A DNA stretch of 64,000 bases from Zoogloea dura (GTDB taxonomy: Bacteria; Pseudomonadota; Gammaproteobacteria; Burkholderiales; Rhodocyclaceae). The notes beneath the pieces were generated by a model that saw only the letters and a list, made by a program, of their open reading frames with translations, searched no databases and was not told where the DNA came from. Numbering within the stretch: the first letter of the stretch is position 1; the number at the start of each line of letters is the position of its first letter. Of the stretch, positions 37,744 through 48,937 are shown one piece after another. The stretch is from positions 301,422 through 365,421 of the forward strand of contig NZ_JABBGA010000003.1 in assembly GCF_012927165.1 (NCBI RefSeq), read 5' to 3'. Both the position numbers and the translations under genes were made by a program.

Positions 37744-38438
37744 CGGACGCCCTCCGCCGCGAGCGCCTCCGGCCCCACCACCTGCCAGCGGATCCGATCG
37801 CCGGGGGCGAACAGGGCAGGGCGCTCGGCCCGGCTGGCGTCGAAGAGGCGCAGCGGCGTGCGGCCGAGCAGGCGCCAGCCGCCGGGGCTGTCCCAGGGAT
37901 AGATGGCCGCCATGCGCCCGGCGATGGCCACCGAGCCGGCCGGGACGCGGCTGCGCGGCGTGGCCAGGCGGGGCATTTCGAGTTCGGCAGGGAGGCCTGA
38001 AAGGTAAGGAAAGCCGGGCAGGAAGCCCAGCATGCAGACCGTGAATTCACTGGCCACGAAGCGCTCGATCACCTCTTGCGGATCCAGGCCGCGGGTCGTC
38101 GCCACCGTGTCCAGGTCGGGGCCGCAGTCCGGGTCGAAGCACACCGGCACGGTCCACAGGCGGCCCGTGCCGTGATGCCCCCGGGCTTCGCCGGCAAGGC
38201 TCAGCAGGCTGGAGGCGAGCGCCCCGGTGTCGGCCAGGTCCGGGTCGAAATGCACGGTGACGCCACAGAAGGTGGGCACCCATTCGATCACCCCCGGCAG
38301 GTTTCCGGCAGCCCTGGCGGCCTCCAGCGCCGCCGCAAGGCCGAACACCCGCGCCTGGGTGGCCGGCTCGATCAGCCGGCCGAATTCCACCGTGAAGGCG
38401 CAGTCACCCAGCGGCAGCAGGCGGGGATGGCCGGTCAC
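37740..38438 (-). CDS. pxpB: 5-oxoprolinase subunit B (KipI-like)
   Basis: The 232-residue protein has PLGDCAFTVEFG at the N-terminus, FVASEFTVCMLGFLPGFPYLSGLP in its middle and a SPGGWRLLGRTP tail, the signature of PxpB/KipI. It is the first gene of the pxpB-pxpC-pxpA-gdh string. DUF4197 lies 18 nt downstream of the start side boundary (its stop at 38457), on the same strand and upstream in the transcript. Confidence 0.93.
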   Translation of the reverse strand: MTGHPRLLPLGDCAFTVEFGRLIEPATQARVFGLAAALEAARAAGNLPGVIEWVPTFCGVTVHFDPDLADTGALASSLLSLAGEARGHHGTGRLWTVPVCFDPDCGPDLDTVATTRGLDPQEVIERFVASEFTVCMLGFLPGFPYLSGLPAELEMPRLATPRSRVPAGSVAIAGRMAAIYPWDSPGGWRLLGRTPLRLFDASRAERPALFAPGDRIRWQVVGPEALAAEGVR

Positions 38439-38456
38439 GGGGGCTGCCCGGGCGTC

Positions 38457-39140
38457 TTACTGGCCGAGCGCCCCGAAGACCTTCTTGGCCAGCCCGCCGG
38501 CCGCGCCGACCGGGTCCTTGCGGATGGCCTTCTCTTCCTCGGCGATCATCAGGTAGAGGCCGTCGAGGGCCTTGCGGGTCACGTAGTTCTCGATCTTCAG
38601 GTCGTCGCCCTTGGCCAGGCCGAACTGGCCGGCCTTGCTGGCCAGCTTGTTGTACTGGGCCGACAGGGCAAGCTTGTCGGTGGCTTCCTTGACGGTCGGC
38701 AGGAAGGATTCGGCCAGCTGGGCGGCGGTCTTGTCCTTGAAATAGCGGGTGGCCGAGTCGTCGCCGCCGGTGAGGATCTTCTTGGCATCGTCCACGCTCA
38801 TTTTCTTCACCGCTTCGACCAGCAGCGGCTTGGCCTTGGGCACCGCCTGCTCGGCGGCCTTGTTCATGGTGGCGACCAGGGCGTCCAGGTCCTTGCCGCG
38901 GCCCATGGTGCGCAGCATGCCTTCCAGCGGGGCGAGGCTGTCGGGCAGGCCGATCTTCACTTTCGGGTTGTTCAGGAAACCGCCCTCGTTGCCCAGTTGT
39001 CCAACTGCGCGTTCGGCGCCCTGGGCCAGGGCTTCACGCAGGCCGCCGGAGGCGTCCTTGTCGGTGAGATCGGCCAGGCCGAAGGCCCAGGCATGACTGC
39101 AGATGACAAGCAGCAGCAAAGCTCGCAGAATTCCACGCAC
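38457..39140 (-). CDS. DUF4197 family secreted protein
   Basis: The 227-residue protein starts at a GTG (39140) behind GGAAAGGGG and has a signal peptide (about residues 1-17, ending SHAWA). The rest is helical and matches DUF4197: GLREALAQGAERAV, NPKVKIGLPDSL, AATRYFKDKT-like segment and the YNKLASKAGQFGL region. Function is unknown. It lies upstream of pxpB in the same direction with an 18-nt gap and diverges from the TlpA-like gene across only 27 nt. Confidence 0.82.
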   Translation of the reverse strand: MRGILRALLLLVICSHAWAFGLADLTDKDASGGLREALAQGAERAVGQLGNEGGFLNNPKVKIGLPDSLAPLEGMLRTMGRGKDLDALVATMNKAAEQAVPKAKPLLVEAVKKMSVDDAKKILTGGDDSATRYFKDKTAAQLAESFLPTVKEATDKLALSAQYNKLASKAGQFGLAKGDDLKIENYVTRKALDGLYLMIAEEEKAIRKDPVGAAGGLAKKVFGALGQ

Positions 39141-39167
39141 GGCAAACCCCTTTCCGGTCAAACAAGA

Positions 39168-39662
39168 ATGTTTCCCAAGGCTATCACGCGTCTCCTGGCT
39201 GCTGTCTTCCTCCTTGCAGTCCTTAACGCTTGCAGCAAGCCCGCAGCGCCGGATGTGGGCTACACCACCCTCGACGGCCAGGCAGCCCGCCTGTCGGCCC
39301 TGCGCGGCAAGGTGGTGCTGGTGAACTTCTGGGCCACCACCTGCACCACCTGCGTGGCCGAGATGCCGGCCCTGGTGGACACCTACAGGCGCTTTTCCGG
39401 GCAGGGCTTCGAGACGGTGGCGATTGCCATGAACTACGACCCGGCCGACTACGTGCGCAACTACGCCAGCAAGAACGGCCTGCCCTTCACCGTGGGCCTC
39501 GACACCAGCGGCGACGCCGCCAAGGGCTTCGAAGAGGTGCGCCTGACCCCCACCACCTTCCTGATCGACCGCAAAGGCCGCATCGTCCAGAAGTTCCTCG
39601 GTGCGCCGGACTTCCCCAAACTCCACGCCGATATCGAAAAGCTGCTGGCGGAATCGGCATGA
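39168..39662 (+). CDS. TlpA-like thiol-disulfide lipoprotein
   Basis: The 164-residue protein has a lipoprotein signal (lipobox LNAC, Cys22) and a thioredoxin fold with active site FWATTCTTC (Cys59-Cys62) and the cis-Pro region LTPTTFLID. It would work in the periplasm as a reductase or disulfide carrier. Its stop overlaps the adaptor gene start (ATGA), so it shares an operon with a DevBCA-type exporter, an unusual partner. Confidence 0.87.
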   Translation: MFPKAITRLLAAVFLLAVLNACSKPAAPDVGYTTLDGQAARLSALRGKVVLVNFWATTCTTCVAEMPALVDTYRRFSGQGFETVAIAMNYDPADYVRNYASKNGLPFTVGLDTSGDAAKGFEEVRLTPTTFLIDRKGRIVQKFLGAPDFPKLHADIEKLLAESA

Positions 39663-40897
39663 AGCGCCGCAGCCTGATCGTGGCGCTGGTTGCGGCCGGC
39701 GCGCTGGCGGCTGCCGTGCTGTGGCCGCGTGGCCGGACGGTGGATGTGGTGGTGGTGGCCAAGGCGCCCCTCACCCAGTCGGTGGTGGCCACCGGGCGCA
39801 TTGCGACGCCGGCACGCATCTCCATCGGCAGTCCGATCGCCGTCACCGTACTGGAGGTGACCGTACGCGAGGGTGATGTGGTCAAGGCCGGCCAGGTGCT
39901 GGCCCGCCTCCGCGCCGATGATGCCGAGGCCCTGGTGAACCAGGCCGCCGCGGCCCTGGCTGAGGCCGAGGCGCGGCGCGTGCAGATCGACCGGGTGGGC
40001 CAACCGGTGGCCGCGCAGCAACTCGTCCAGGCCGAAGCCAACCTGTCGGTGGCCAGTGCCGAGGCCGAGCGGGCCCGCCAGCTGGTCGCCCGGGGTTTCT
40101 ATTCCCAGTCGAAGGCTGATGACGCGCTGCGTAACCAGGCCACCGCCCGCTCTGCCGTCGACACGGCGCGTGCCCAGCTGGCTGCCCAGGCACCTCATGG
40201 CACCGAACGTGAGGCGGCGCAGGCCCGCGTCGAGCAGGCTCGCGCCCAGCTCGCCAACGCCCGCGCCCGGGCGGCGCAGCTGACCCTCACCGCACCGTCG
40301 GCGGGGATGGTGCTGACCCGCAAGGCCGAGCCCGGCGACGTGGCGGCGGCCGGCAAGGTGCTGCTGGAGCTGGCCGAGGCGGGCGAGACCCGCGTCTATG
40401 CCACGGTGGACGAGAAGAACCTGCGCCTCCTCGACAAGGGCCAGAAAGCCCGTGGCGTGGCCGATGCCTTTCCCGGCCAGCCTTTTGATGCCGAGCTGTA
40501 CTACCTGGCTCCGGCGGTGGACCCCCAGCGGGGCACCGTGGAGACCCGCTTCCGCGTTGCCTCACCGCCCCCCTTCCTGCGCCCGGACATGACCGTTTCG
40601 GTGGAGACCGTGACCGGCCACCGGGACGCCACCCTGGTGCTGCCCGGCGAGGCGGTGCGCGACCTGGACGGCGGCAAGCCGTGGGTCCTGGTGGCCCGTG
40701 ATGGTGTTGCGGTGAAGGCTGAGGTGGCCGTCGGCCTGTCGGGCATCGGCCGGGTGGAGATCACCCGGGGCCTGTCGGAAGGCGACCTCGTCATCCTGCC
40801 GGCCTCCGGTGCCCTGGAGGGCGATGCGCTACGCCTGCGCGAGCCGAAGAAGCACAAGGCCGGCGGACTGCAGGTGCCCCAGGGCATGAGTCGCTGA
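39659..40897 (+). CDS. Periplasmic adaptor (HlyD/MacA/DevB-like)
   Basis: The 412-residue membrane-fusion protein has one N-terminal anchor (about residues 5-22), a biotinyl-lipoyl-like half (ISIGSPIAVTVLEVTVREGDVV), a coiled-coil hairpin (about 95-205, Ala/Glu/Gln-rich) and beta-barrel domains with the late VLPGEAVRDLDGG. With the next two genes it makes an ABC exporter in the order adaptor-permease-ATPase, as in DevBCA. The cargo is unknown. Confidence 0.88.
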   Translation: MKRRSLIVALVAAGALAAAVLWPRGRTVDVVVVAKAPLTQSVVATGRIATPARISIGSPIAVTVLEVTVREGDVVKAGQVLARLRADDAEALVNQAAAALAEAEARRVQIDRVGQPVAAQQLVQAEANLSVASAEAERARQLVARGFYSQSKADDALRNQATARSAVDTARAQLAAQAPHGTEREAAQARVEQARAQLANARARAAQLTLTAPSAGMVLTRKAEPGDVAAAGKVLLELAEAGETRVYATVDEKNLRLLDKGQKARGVADAFPGQPFDAELYYLAPAVDPQRGTVETRFRVASPPPFLRPDMTVSVETVTGHRDATLVLPGEAVRDLDGGKPWVLVARDGVAVKAEVAVGLSGIGRVEITRGLSEGDLVILPASGALEGDALRLREPKKHKAGGLQVPQGMSR

Positions 40898-40902
40898 CAC
40901 CC

Positions 40903-42119
40903 GTGAAACTGCGTCTTCCCTTCGCCCCCCTGGTGGCCCTGCGCTTCCTGCGGGAGGGGCGCATGCAGACCCTGCTGATCCTGGCCGGCACCACCGGCGG
41001 GGTGGCGGTGATCGTCTTCCTGACCCAGCTCATCACCCAGCTCCAGGCCCAGATCGTGGACCGCGTGCTGGGCAGCCAGGCCCACGTGGTGATCCGCCCG
41101 ACCGAGGAGGCCAACCGCCGCGCCATCGACGATCAGGGCTTCGCGACCCTCGTCGAGCCCCGCGCCCAGCGCCTGCGCTCGGTGGACCAGTGGGAGAACA
41201 TCGCCCGCCTGGCCGCCGACATGGAGGGCGTCACCGCGGTGTCGCCGGTGGTCACCGGGCCGGCCTTCGCGGTACGCGGCCAGGCCAACAAGTCGGTGGC
41301 CCTGATGGGGGTGGACGCCGAACGCTACCGGCGCATCGTGCGCATGGAGGAATACATGGTGGCCGGCCGCTTCGCGGTGGACGGCACCCGCGCGGTGATC
41401 GGCTCCGAGCTGGCCAAGGACCTGGGCATCCGCCTGGAGGACAAGCTGCGGGTGGCCCTGCCCAACGGGCGGGACGAGCAGTTGCAGGTGGGCGGCATCT
41501 TCGACATCGGCAACAAGGACCTCAACCGCCGCTGGGTCTTCGTGACCCTGCCCCTGGCCCAGAGCCTGCTGGACCTGCCCGGCGGCGTGTCCAACCTCGA
41601 CCTCACGGTGGCTGACATCTTCGAGGCCCAGGCCGTGGCCGACCGCCTGAAGGGCGCCACCGGCCTGACCGTGGACAGCTGGATGCAGACCAACGCCCAG
41701 CTCCTCGCCGCCCTGCGCAACCAGACCGTCTCCAACAACCTGATCCGCAGCTTCGTGGTCATCATCGTGGCCCTGGGCATTGCCAGCGTGCTGGTGGTGA
41801 GCGTGGTGCAGAAGCAGAAGGAGATCGGCATCCTGCGGGCCATGGGGGCCAGCCGTTCGATGATCCTGCAGATCTTCCTGATCCAGGGCGCGGTGGTGGG
41901 GGCGGTGGGTTCCCTGTTCGGCAGCCTGCTGGCCTTCACCCTGCTCAATGTGTTCTCGTCCATCTACCGCAATGCCGACGGCTCGCCCCTGTTTGCTGCC
42001 GAGCTGGAGCCCCGCTTCATCCTGATGGCCGCCCTGGTGGCAACCCTTGTAGGCCTGGCCTCCGCCCTCATCCCGGCCCGCCGCGCAGCGCGCATGGATC
42101 CGGTGCAGGCGATCCGCTC

Positions 42120-42123
<4 letters not shown>
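40903..42123 (+). CDS. ABC exporter permease (MacB/DevC/FtsX family)
   Basis: The 406-residue protein (GTG start) has one N-terminal and three C-terminal membrane segments flanking a periplasmic domain, the FtsX arrangement. The C-terminal half has [17 protein letters not shown] and the closing [19 protein letters not shown], typical of MacB- and LolC-like permeases. The ATPase is a separate, overlapping gene. Confidence 0.88.
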
Positions 42124-42821
<698 letters not shown>

Positions 42822-42850
42822 CACGCCTCACTGCCCCGCCACATCGCCCT

Positions 42851-42880
42851 TCAGGCGGCTTCGGGTGGTGACGATATAAT
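42851..42880 (+). promoter_or_regulatory. Sigma-70 promoter before the J-like gene
   Basis: A perfect -10 TATAAT (42875-42880) is present with a weak -35 TTCAGG (42851-42856) at 18-bp spacing. This gives a transcript start near 42887 and a leader of about 30 nt before the ATG at 42918. Confidence 0.55.
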
Positions 42881-42917
42881 CTGCCACACATATTTGCACT
42901 GCGGCAATTCCTCCATC

Positions 42918-43721
42918 ATGAAGGCCAGGACCACCCTCTACGATCTGCTCGGACTCAGCCCCCAGGCCAGCGAGGCCGACATCCATGCGGCCCACATCCG
43001 CCTCTTCAACCATTACAAGTCCGGCACCCACGGGTTGCAGCCGATGGATGCGGAGAACCAGATCAAGGTCATCAAGGAGGCCTACTGGATTCTCTCCGAC
43101 CAGGGCCGCCGCGATGCCTACGACGCCAGCCTGGCCGCGCCGATCCCGCCCGTCGGCGATTTGCCGCCGGCAAGTGGCAGCGCGCCGCTGAAGGTCGAGA
43201 TCGCCGACGTCAAATGGACGCCGGGCCGCATCATGCTGTCGATCATCGGTGGCCTCATGATCATCGGCATGAGCATCCAGATCTTCTTCTCGGTATTCGC
43301 CTTCAAGCAGGCCGGCCGGGTGGCCAGCGGCGAAGCCGCCGCCGAGGCCCAGGAGCGCGTGATGGCCGCCGAGAAGCGCCAGATGTACGGCACCCTGGAC
43401 GACAAGGAAATCGCTGCCCAGGAGGCCCGCGAAGCCGAGGAGCGGGCCGAATCGCGGCGCCGCGCCGAAGAGCAGCGCCTCGAGTACGCGCGCAAGGAAG
43501 AAGAACGCAAGCGCGAGTGGGCGCTGCGGGAGCGCGAGCAATACGCCGACCGGGTCTCCTCCGATCTGGAGCGGGCCGAGCAGTCCGCCCGCCAGAAGGC
43601 CGAATGGGAGAAGCGCCAGAAAGAAGAAGCCGCCCGCCGCGCTGACATGGAAGAGGAGCGCCGCATCCAGGAGCGGGTCGCCCGCGAGCGCATGCGCTGG
43701 CAGCAGGAGCTGCAGCGCTGA
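42918..43721 (+). CDS. Membrane protein with J-like domain lacking HPD
   Basis: The 267-residue protein starts with a J-domain-like segment (about residues 5-70: LYDLLGLSPQASEADIHAAHIRLF, then KVIKEAYWILSDQGRRDAYD). The HPD tripeptide that stimulates Hsp70 is missing: the loop reads NHYKSGTHG. A membrane segment follows (about 104-126) and then a long, very charged coiled coil (about 130-267, Glu/Arg/Ala-rich). It may be a scaffold rather than a co-chaperone. Start at ATG 42918 was preferred over 42894. Confidence 0.72.
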   Translation: MKARTTLYDLLGLSPQASEADIHAAHIRLFNHYKSGTHGLQPMDAENQIKVIKEAYWILSDQGRRDAYDASLAAPIPPVGDLPPASGSAPLKVEIADVKWTPGRIMLSIIGGLMIIGMSIQIFFSVFAFKQAGRVASGEAAAEAQERVMAAEKRQMYGTLDDKEIAAQEAREAEERAESRRRAEEQRLEYARKEEERKREWALREREQYADRVSSDLERAEQSARQKAEWEKRQKEEAARRADMEEERRIQERVARERMRWQQELQR

Positions 43722-43758
43722 GCCCCCCGCGCATTGCCCTCAACCGACTGTGCAGACG

Positions 43759-44361
43759 ATGACCCAGACCGACACGGCAGCCCTCGCCCCCTACCTGAGC
43801 GCCAGCCGCTACATGGATTTCGATCACCCGGCGGTGGCCGCGCAGGCTGCCCGGCTTGCGGAAGGTGCCTGCGACGTGGAGGACATCGCCCGCCGCTGTT
43901 TCAGGTTCGTCCGCGACCAGATCCGGCATAGCTGGGATTACCGCCAGAATCCCGTCACCTGCCGTGCCTCCGATGTCCTGCATCACGGGACCGGCTATTG
44001 TTATGCCAAGAGCCACCTCCTGGCGGCCCTGCTGCGCGCCAACCGGATTCCCGCCGGCTTGTGCTACCAGCGCCTGCCTATCGGCGACGAAGGCGCGCCG
44101 TATTGCCTGCATGGGCTCAATGCCGTGTACCTGCCCGGCCACGGCTGGTACCGCATCGATGCCCGTGGCAACAAGCCCGGGGTGGCCGCCGACTTCTGCC
44201 CGCCCCGGGAGGCGCTGGCCTTCCCGGTGGCGGAGCATCATGCCCGGGATCTGCCCGAGATCTGGGCGGAACCGCTGCCAGTGGTCACCGCCGCCCTGGA
44301 GCGCCATCTCGATGTGGCCGAGCTGTACGCCAACCTGCCCGACGTTCCGCTGATCGACTGA
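43759..44361 (+). CDS. Transglutaminase-like protein
   Basis: The 200-residue cytoplasmic protein has the transglutaminase core with Cys in GTGYCYAKSHLLAALLR, His in CLHGLNAVYL and Asp in YRIDARGN. Bacterial members are often proteases or of unknown role. A GTG at 43750 is an alternative start. The next gene is dbpA; a strong GC hairpin follows this stop. Confidence 0.85.
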   Translation: MTQTDTAALAPYLSASRYMDFDHPAVAAQAARLAEGACDVEDIARRCFRFVRDQIRHSWDYRQNPVTCRASDVLHHGTGYCYAKSHLLAALLRANRIPAGLCYQRLPIGDEGAPYCLHGLNAVYLPGHGWYRIDARGNKPGVAADFCPPREALAFPVAEHHARDLPEIWAEPLPVVTAALERHLDVAELYANLPDVPLID

Positions 44362-44371
44362 ATTCCTCGCC

Positions 44372-44389
44372 GCCCCCGTCCCCGGGGGC
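44372..44389 (+). other. GC hairpin after the transglutaminase-like gene
   Basis: GCCCCCG-TCCC-CGGGGGC forms a 7-bp all-GC stem 10 nt after the stop. There is no T run after it, so it is not a classic intrinsic terminator; it may protect the mRNA end or act with Rho. Confidence 0.35.
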
Positions 44390-44428
44390 AAGGCTTGGGT
44401 CTGCCGGCCCGATCCCCCATAATCCGGC

Positions 44429-45919
<1,491 letters not shown>

Positions 45920-45953
45920 ACTCGCGGTTTCCGCAGCTGGAGCTTTCCCCGCC

Positions 45954-46640
45954 ATGGCCGACCCCATCGACACCTCGCGCAATCGTTTCCCGGACGCCGA
46001 CGTGGCGGCGGTCTACCGCGTCATCGCGGAGCGTCGCGACATGCGCCACTTCCTCCCCGACCCGGTGGACCCGGCCCTGCTGGGGCGTTTGCTGTGGGCT
46101 GCCCACCACGCCCCCAGCGTCGGCTACATGCAGCCCTGGCGCTTCATCCGCATCACCGACCGGGGCCTGCGCGAGCGCATGCACACCCTGGTGGACGCGG
46201 AGCGGCGGGCCACTGCGCGGGCCCTCGGGGAACGTGAGGAGGAGTTCATGCACCTCAAGGTGGAGGGCCTGCTGGAGGCCGCCGAGGTGGTGGTGGTAGC
46301 CCTCTCCGACGGGCGCGAGAAGCATGTCTTCGGTCGCCGCACGCTGCCGGAGATGGATCTGGCCTCGGTGGCCTGCGCCATCCAGAACATGTGGCTGGCG
46401 GCCCGCGCCGAGGGCATTGGGCTGGGCTGGGTGTCGATCTTCGATCCGGTCGCCCTGGCCGAACTGCTGCACATGCCGGCGGGAGCCCGCCCGGTGGCCA
46501 TCCTGTGCATCGGCCACGTGGAGGCCTTCTACCCGCGGCCGATGCTGGAGATCCACCAGTGGGCCGAGCGCATGCCCCTCGAGACCGTGGTCTTCGAGAA
46601 CGGCTGGCGCGCTGAGGCGCCGCTGCCCTCAGCCGTGTGA
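45954..46640 (+). CDS. bluB: 5,6-dimethylbenzimidazole synthase
   Basis: BluB cleaves reduced FMN with oxygen to give the B12 lower ligand. The 228-residue protein begins with FPDADVAAVYRVIAERRDMRHF, then LLWAAHHAPSVGYMQPWRFI and GRRTLPEMDLASVACAIQNMWLAARAEGIGLGWVSIFDP in pieces. These are the BluB signature within the nitroreductase fold. Its product is the substrate of CobT (5805). It lies 34 nt after dbpA. Its stop overlaps the convergent membrane gene by 12 nt. Confidence 0.93.
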   Translation: MADPIDTSRNRFPDADVAAVYRVIAERRDMRHFLPDPVDPALLGRLLWAAHHAPSVGYMQPWRFIRITDRGLRERMHTLVDAERRATARALGEREEEFMHLKVEGLLEAAEVVVVALSDGREKHVFGRRTLPEMDLASVACAIQNMWLAARAEGIGLGWVSIFDPVALAELLHMPAGARPVAILCIGHVEAFYPRPMLEIHQWAERMPLETVVFENGWRAEAPLPSAV

Positions 46641-47054
46641 GTCCCGCCGCCGCTCAGTCAGGTAGCGGCGGGCCAGCCAGGTGGCACCCACCAGCAGGAT
46701 CACGAAACTGGCCAGTTCGAGGGCGTGGATGAACATGGTTTCAAGTCGCAGGTCTTGCCGCAGCAGATCGGGGCCGGCGATGTAAAGCACCGGCAGCGTG
46801 ATCAGTACCGCCACGCCTGGCGCCGCCCGCCCGTACAGCCAGGCCAGCGGAAAGCAGGCCACGGCCGCGCTCAGGGTGGCCGCCAGAAAGCCCTGGCTGA
46901 TCAGGATGGGCAGCGCCAGCCGACGGTCTTCCGGCACGGGCATCAATACATCTGCCAGCCCGATCGATTGCCCGTAGAGAATGAAGCCGGCCAGCATCAC
47001 CGCTGGCAGCAGGACGATGCGCAGCACCTGGCGTGCCACGGTGGGAAGTCTCAT
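46629..47054 (-). CDS. Small inner-membrane protein of the winged-helix operon
   Basis: The 141-residue protein has about four hydrophobic segments and a basic C-terminus; no family was recognised. It is the last gene of a four-gene unit (48912 down to 46629) that includes a winged-helix regulator just upstream (11-nt gap), so it is likely part of the same response. Confidence 0.7.
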   Translation of the reverse strand: MRLPTVARQVLRIVLLPAVMLAGFILYGQSIGLADVLMPVPEDRRLALPILISQGFLAATLSAAVACFPLAWLYGRAAPGVAVLITLPVLYIAGPDLLRQDLRLETMFIHALELASFVILLVGATWLARRYLTERRRDSHG

Positions 47055-47065
47055 CGTCTGCCCCC

Positions 47066-47422
47066 TCAGCCGGCCAGCGCATCGCCGAGGGCGCCGCTGC
47101 TGCGGCCGTTGCCCAGGGGCAGCAGCTTCTGCAGGGCCTGGATGTAGCGCTGCAGGGCATCCAGCCCGGTGGGGGTCAGGGTGTAGCGGGTCTGGGCCCG
47201 GCCGGGGCCCTCGCTGCGGCGCAGGGACACGTAGTCGGCCGCGATCAGCTTCTTGAGGTGTGACTCCAGGTTGCCGTCGGAGACGCCGAGATTCTGCTTG
47301 AGCTCGCTGAAGCTGGCCTCCCCGGCCCCGGCCAGGAAGGCGGCGAGCTGGGTGCGCAGGGGCTGGTGGAGGAGGGGGTCGAGCGCTTCCATGGGCGGGG
47401 TGGCCCGCGTGGTGGCGGGCAT
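47066..47422 (-). CDS. Winged-helix transcriptional regulator (HTH_27/ArsR-like)
   Basis: The 118-residue protein has a single winged helix: FSELKQNLGVSDGNLESHLKKLIAADYVSLRR, read as helices 2-3 and the wing, followed by TRYTLTPTGLDALQRYIQAL. This matches small regulators of the type that pair with multi-spanning membrane proteins. Met11 is an alternative start. It probably binds the paired CTCTG-N5-CAGAG sites before the first gene of its own operon. Confidence 0.82.
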   Translation of the reverse strand: MPATTRATPPMEALDPLLHQPLRTQLAAFLAGAGEASFSELKQNLGVSDGNLESHLKKLIAADYVSLRRSEGPGRAQTRYTLTPTGLDALQRYIQALQKLLPLGNGRSSGALGDALAG

Positions 47423-47428
47423 CGGTTC

Positions 47429-47827
47429 TTATTTCAGGTTGAATTCTGCCCGCATCGAGCCCGGATTGCGTCCGTCCTTTTCGCCGGGCACGCGGATTTC
47501 GAAGTTGCCGCCCACCACATCGTGGCCGGCTTTCCAGTTCTTGCCGTCGAGGCTGGCCCAGTGCTTGTAGGTGTAGAGGTCCTGGCGGGTGCGCACGGTG
47601 AGGGTGCTGCGGGCCTCGCCCTCGAGGAGGCTGCCATGGATGAGGGCCTCTACCGGCAGGGGCGCGCCGGCCGGGTAGAGCAGGATGTAGGGCTGGCCGG
47701 CCGGAGCGGCGTCGCCGAAACGTACGACGGGCAGGCGGTCCAGTTCGTCTGCGGTGGGGGCGCCGAAGCTGGCGCAGCCGGCGAGGGTGAGGGTGGCCAG
47801 GGCGGCCGTGGCGAGACGCAGGATCAT
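47429..47827 (-). CDS. Small lipoprotein of unknown function
   Basis: The 132-residue protein has a lipoprotein signal with lipobox LAGC (Cys18) and a soluble beta-rich domain (FGDAAPAGQPYILLYPAG...VRTRQDLYTYKHWASLDGKNW). No family was assigned. It lies between the large membrane protein (32-nt gap) and the winged-helix regulator (6-nt gap), so it is co-transcribed. Confidence 0.75.
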   Translation of the reverse strand: MILRLATAALATLTLAGCASFGAPTADELDRLPVVRFGDAAPAGQPYILLYPAGAPLPVEALIHGSLLEGEARSTLTVRTRQDLYTYKHWASLDGKNWKAGHDVVGGNFEIRVPGEKDGRNPGSMRAEFNLK

Positions 47828-47859
47828 GGTGAAACTCCTTGTGGTGAAAGGGGTGATGC

Positions 47860-48912
47860 TCACTGGCGGGCGGCCCCGCCCTTGAAGTCCACGACCAGGG
47901 CGGATTCCACCTGTGGGCCGTGGGCTGGATCGAGGCTGGCCTTCATCCAGGGGATGGAGATCCAGTGGGTTTCCCGGGCCAGCACCCAGGGGCCGCCGGG
48001 GGCGCGTACGTCGCCGGTGGGCTGGCCGTCGCGCAGGAGGATCTCCAGGGGCTGGTCGAGGGTCAGGGGCAGGATGGCGTCGGGCGCGGGCCGGAACAGG
48101 TCGCCGGAGACGTCCACCCGGACAGGCACCCGGGTCCCGGCGGGCAGGCTGACGATATGCAGGCCGCCGGTGCTGGCGCCGGCCTGAAAGGCGGCCAGGG
48201 AGCTGATCGGCGCCTCCGGCGGTATCAGGCCCGAGGCGTAGCGGTGACCGAGCAGGGGGGCGGCCAGCACTGCCACCGACCACCCGGCCGCCTGGGCCAG
48301 GCGCAGCGCGAAGGGGCGCTCGCGGCCATGGTCGAGCAGCAGGGACAGCAGAGGCAGGCCGAGCCCGAACACCGATGCGGCGATCCATTTCATGGTCTCG
48401 AAGGGCAGCCGCGCTGCCAGGCCGGCCACCCCGATGGCGATGATGATGCCGCCGGCCCACTCCAGCACTTCTTCCGAGAACAGGCCATGCACGTAGAGGG
48501 ACAGGCCGATCATCACCAGCCAGACGGTGCACAGCATGTAGGCGCCGCCGAAGAAGAAGGTGGCGAAGGTGAACAGGGTGCCGATGCCCATCAGCAGCCA
48601 CAGCAGCTTGACCACCTGGCGATGGATGAAGGACCAGGTCTCGTCGCGGGCTGCCTTGACCCGCCGGGTGAGGTGCCAGTCGACCCAGCCGGCCCCCCCC
48701 AGCACCAGGCCGATCCAGGCCAGCCAGGCGAGAGCCCGCCGGGTCGTGTCGGGGATCTGTTCGGCGGTCAGGATGAGGTCGCTGGACAGGAACAGGCCGG
48801 CACCGGCGAGGCCCCACAACACCAGGCTGTGGCGTTCCATGCGGAGGTTGCGCTGGCCGCGGACGAGCATGGACTGGATGCTGTCGAGCTGGCGGGTGAT
48901 CGGGTCGGCCAT
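47860..48912 (-). CDS. Multi-spanning membrane protein with C-terminal extracytoplasmic domain
   Basis: The 350-residue protein has about six to eight hydrophobic segments in the first 225 residues and a soluble C-terminal domain (about 235-345). It is not a known transporter by pattern. It is the first gene of the unit and sits 26 nt downstream of the operator-promoter array at 48938-48980. It may be the sensor or effector of the winged-helix regulator. Confidence 0.75.
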   Translation of the reverse strand: MADPITRQLDSIQSMLVRGQRNLRMERHSLVLWGLAGAGLFLSSDLILTAEQIPDTTRRALAWLAWIGLVLGGAGWVDWHLTRRVKAARDETWSFIHRQVVKLLWLLMGIGTLFTFATFFFGGAYMLCTVWLVMIGLSLYVHGLFSEEVLEWAGGIIIAIGVAGLAARLPFETMKWIAASVFGLGLPLLSLLLDHGRERPFALRLAQAAGWSVAVLAAPLLGHRYASGLIPPEAPISSLAAFQAGASTGGLHIVSLPAGTRVPVRVDVSGDLFRPAPDAILPLTLDQPLEILLRDGQPTGDVRAPGGPWVLARETHWISIPWMKASLDPAHGPQVESALVVDFKGGAARQ

Positions 48913-48937
48913 GGTGGACTCATTCCTTCGGCATTTG

